The translations under genes were made by a program, and so were the position numbers. The notes under the pieces were generated by a model, which worked only from the letters and a program-made list of their open reading frames with translations, was not told the origin of the DNA and ran no database searches. A DNA stretch of 49,509 nucleotides. It comes from an uncultured Lachnospiraceae bacterium (lineage in GTDB: Bacteria; Bacillota; Clostridia; Lachnospirales; Lachnospiraceae). How positions within the stretch are numbered: position 1 is the stretch's first letter; every line of letters starts with the position of its first letter. Positions 47,512 through 49,509 of the stretch are shown piece after piece. The DNA is taken from positions 1 through 49,509 of the forward strand of contig CALWDR010000009.1 of assembly GCA_944376745.1 (NCBI GenBank), in the 5' to 3' direction.

Positions 47512-48381
47512 TTAAATCCCCACCTGATTCTGCTTCCGAAACCGGAGAGGCGTAAGTCCCGTCTTCTTTTTGAAGCAGGCGATAAAATTCCTGCTGTCGC
47601 CGAAGCCGGTTTCCAGCCCAATCTCCCCAACGGTCTTTCCTGTCTCCAAAAGCATTTTCTGAGCCTGCTGCAATCGGATTCCCAACAAAAATTCATAGGG
47701 CGTTTGTCCCGTATATTCCTTAAATATTTTGATATAGTAGTATTTGCTCATATGGCAGAGCCTTGCCAGCTGCTCCACGGTGAGATCCTCCCTGAAATGT
47801 TCCAGCATATAAGAGATACTCGCCTCCAGCTCCCGGCGGTATCTGCCGTATTTGGAGGAAAAGCTCTCCGTATTTTTCAACTGGATCAGATCCGTCAGCA
47901 GATTCTGCAGTGTCGCCGACATCACCAGCTCCCCCTGTAGATCAAACTGTGCGGCATGGGAATACAGCTTTTCATAATAATTCGGAAAGGAAATGCGGTT
48001 TCCAAGATAAATGGGACCTGTCCCGCAGGAATTTAACAGCCTGACATAATCGAAAGCGCATTTTCCCGCAAAATGAAACCACAGGAAATGCCATGGCTCC
48101 CGCAGGGTAGCATAATACTGATACTCCCGGCAGTCCAGCAGCAGAACCTCCCCCGGCTTTAAACGAACCTGTTTCCCTTCATACTCCGCGGTTCCCTCCC
48201 CAGAAAGTGTGTAAAGGCACAGACATTCCTCCAGTCCCTGGCGCCTGGTAAAATAAGTGTTATCACAGGTAAAATCCCCCAGATTTGTCACGGCAAAGGG
48301 AAGTATTGCCGTCTGTCTTGTTCTTAAAACCGGATAGGCCCTTTGCAGGGACTGATCCCCCATTTCATACCGCAAAAACAT
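47512..48381 (-). CDS. AraC family transcriptional regulator
   Basis: 289 residues from the ATG at 48381, which follows GGGAGGAGAG; a TTG at 48456 would extend it by 25 residues. The N-terminal cupin-like sensor is at about 30-150 (LCLYTLSGEGTAEYEGKQVR, LKPGEVLLLDCREYQYYA, WHFLWFHFAG). Two helix-turn-helix motifs are near the C-terminus (EDLTVEQLARLCHMSKYYYI and VGEIGLETGFGDSRNFIACF). It is divergent from the truncated URO-D-like gene, its likely target before that gene was broken. Ligand unknown. Confidence 0.92.
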   Translation of the reverse strand: MFLRYEMGDQSLQRAYPVLRTRQTAILPFAVTNLGDFTCDNTYFTRRQGLEECLCLYTLSGEGTAEYEGKQVRLKPGEVLLLDCREYQYYATLREPWHFLWFHFAGKCAFDYVRLLNSCGTGPIYLGNRISFPNYYEKLYSHAAQFDLQGELVMSATLQNLLTDLIQLKNTESFSSKYGRYRRELEASISYMLEHFREDLTVEQLARLCHMSKYYYIKIFKEYTGQTPYEFLLGIRLQQAQKMLLETGKTVGEIGLETGFGDSRNFIACFKKKTGLTPLRFRKQNQVGI

Positions 48382-48497
48382 GCTTTTTCTCTCCTCCCGC
48401 ACCCACAGCGTCAGCGCCGTTCCATAGTTTCTCCGTAAGTAATACTTCCTTTCCAAATAATAAACAATTTTTCAGCATTTTTCAACTATTTTCCACA

Positions 48498-48525
48498 TTG
48501 ATTCCCGCGGCTTTCCAAGTATAAT
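48498..48525 (+). promoter_or_regulatory. Sigma-A promoter of the URO-D-like gene
   Basis: TTGATT (48498-48503), 16 bp, TATAAT (48520-48525). A small hairpin (GCGGT-TTC-ACCGC) follows in the leader. Confidence 0.65.
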
Positions 48526-48590
48526 GTTACCTAAAGCATAGCGGTTTCACCGCAAAAATCAAGTATGATTCTAACATCAGGAGGTATTTT

Positions 48591-48869
48591 ATGACATTTC
48601 GGGAAAATGTACAGGCGATTTTACATTATCAGAATTATGACCATTTTCCGGTGGTATCCTTTGGATATTGGAACGAGACCCTGGATAAATGGGCGGCCGA
48701 GGGCCATATCACTAAAAGAGAAGCCGAGGGCTACAAAAAGAAGGGCGACAATTCCCCGGCGGACCAGTCCATTATGAAACGTCTGGGCTTCGACTTTAAC
48801 TGGAATTCCTGTCTCGGCACAAATAATCTGCTCTACCCTAACTTCGAGCCGGAAATTTTGGAGGCTTGA
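48591..48869 (+). pseudogene. Truncated uroporphyrinogen-decarboxylase-like gene (5' part)
   Basis: 92 codons starting MTFRENVQAILHYQNYDHFP with AGGAGG before the ATG. The N-terminal pattern (FRENVxAILxYxxxDxxPVV, then GYWNETLDKWAAEG and RLGFDF) is that of the URO-D/MtaA-like methyltransferase superfamily, whose members have about 340-400 residues. The gene ends abruptly at about 48866, where sequence of a helicase gene on the other strand begins. A fragment of another member lies at 12975-13085. Confidence 0.75.
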
Positions 48870-49509
48870 TTTCGCCGGACACGGCCTCAGAGGACACGCC
48901 GGCGTCGTGGAGCCGCCCGGCGATCTCCTGGGCGTGCTTGACGGAGGCGCAGAAGATGACCGTCCGCTTGTCCTTTACATACTGGAGCCAGGTGTCCACG
49001 ATCAGCTGGTTCCGCTCCGGCACATAGATCTTGCTTTCCAGATCCCGGATGTTGTACTGGACGCTGTTGAACCGCACCTTGGTCAGGTCGATGTTCGTGT
49101 GGATGCGGATGCACCGCACCGGCACCAGTTCGCCAATCTCCACGGCGGTCTGGATGTCCAGCTTGTGGGCGGTGTTCTTGAAAGTGTCCAGGATGTTTTT
49201 GTCGTCGGCCCGCTCCGGTGTAGCGGTCAGGCCCAACAGGATTTGGGGCTGGTAGTAGGACAGCAACTTCTGATAGGTGGGCACCGCCGCATGGTGGAAC
49301 TCGTCTACAACGATGTAGTCATAAAAATCCGGGGCAGTCTTAGCGGTGAAATCCTGAGAGTTGAAGGTCTGAATGGAAAGACACAGGTGGTCGATACTCT
49401 CCGGCCGGTAATTACCCACGAACAGCTCTCCAAAATTGGCGTCCTTCAAAACAGCACGGAATGTGTATAGGCTCTGCCTTAAGATCTCCTCCCGATGGGC
49501 CACGAAAAG
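48838..49509 (-). pseudogene. DEAD/DEAH-type helicase (restriction-subunit-like), internal part, truncated at its 3' end
   Basis: The frame is open to the right edge of the window (LFVAHREEILRQSLYTFRAV), so the 5' part lies outside. Motif II is YIVVDEFHHAAVPTYQKLLS and motif III is LLGLTATPERAD; RecA-like domain 2 starts after it (TVIFCASVKHAQEIAGRLHD). The true coding sequence stops within SSEAVSGEIK; the last residues, PPKFPARS, come from the URO-D-like gene read backwards. Such helicases, often with a DUF3427 or phospholipase-like partner domain, are found on mobile elements and in defence loci. This copy lacks helicase motifs V and VI. Confidence 0.8.

Noticed and set aside
1..49509. CRISPR array, rRNA, transposase or prophage structural genes
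   Set aside because: No regularly spaced direct repeats with unique spacers, no rRNA sequence and no recombinase or capsid-type reading frame was found; the tandem repeats seen have no spacers.

Overview
The window looks like a chromosomal segment of a fairly GC-rich Firmicute of the Lachnospiraceae / Clostridium cluster XIV type. This is inferred from gene content and style: strong AGGAGG ribosome binding sites, sigma-A promoters with 17-bp spacers, a lysine riboswitch on dapAB, a class 1B-type pyrK-pyrD pair, a CwlC-like amidase without signal peptide, asnA, DegV, and several GNAT/ParE/HipA-type toxin families. No rRNA, CRISPR array, transposase or intact prophage was seen. One tRNA (Val, anticodon GAC) is present.

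Layout. 1-1 kb: an ECF sigma factor with an overlapping, partial anti-sigma-like gene. 1.0-2.6 kb: a decayed AAA-ATPase/PD-(D/E)XK gene carrying a 78-bp in-frame palindromic insertion. 2.7-8.0 kb (minus strand): mutY, sfsA, an aminotransferase, a toxin-antitoxin pair whose GNAT toxin is deleted, an ArsC/Spx-like protein and an aldo/keto reductase. 8.3-11.9 kb (plus): a GNAT enzyme, an intact AAA-ATPase/PD-(D/E)XK gene and asnA. 11.9-13.3 kb: gene debris around an intact ParE-type module. 13.3-16.7 kb (minus): riboswitch-controlled dapA-dapB, cobO and a two-OB-fold SSB. 17-23.4 kb: cyclophilin, amidase, DegV, a GntR/ABC-transporter operon and a bacteriohemerythrin.

23.6-30.6 kb holds a catabolic cluster: an M55 D-aminopeptidase, a TIM-barrel isomerase, nagA, nagB and two Gfo/Idh/MocA oxidoreductases, with a divergent AraC regulator. 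It looks like a pathway for a peptide-linked or oxidised amino sugar and is the best candidate for an undescribed system. 30.9-34.4 kb is a purE-purM-purN-purD operon. 34.8-38.5 kb is an AT-richer island (beta-helix protein, GPH-type symporter, divergent TetR regulator) beside the tRNA. A HipA-like remnant follows, then a long M29 aminopeptidase. 41.5-47.4 kb is the pyrimidine operon pyrC-pyrF-pyrK-pyrD-pyrE followed by three small membrane-protein genes. The right end has an AraC regulator, a truncated uroporphyrinogen-decarboxylase-like gene and a truncated helicase, joined at one breakpoint.

Two themes run through the intergenic DNA. A 36-40 bp palindrome occurs three times between 6.9 and 11.9 kb, with arms that differ but still pair. 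Short tandem duplications of 28-37 bp sit at gene ends: across the stop codons of the aldo/keto reductase, the AraC gene and the hemerythrin gene, and across the pyrF stop/pyrK start, where they create two extra short reading frames ahead of pyrK.
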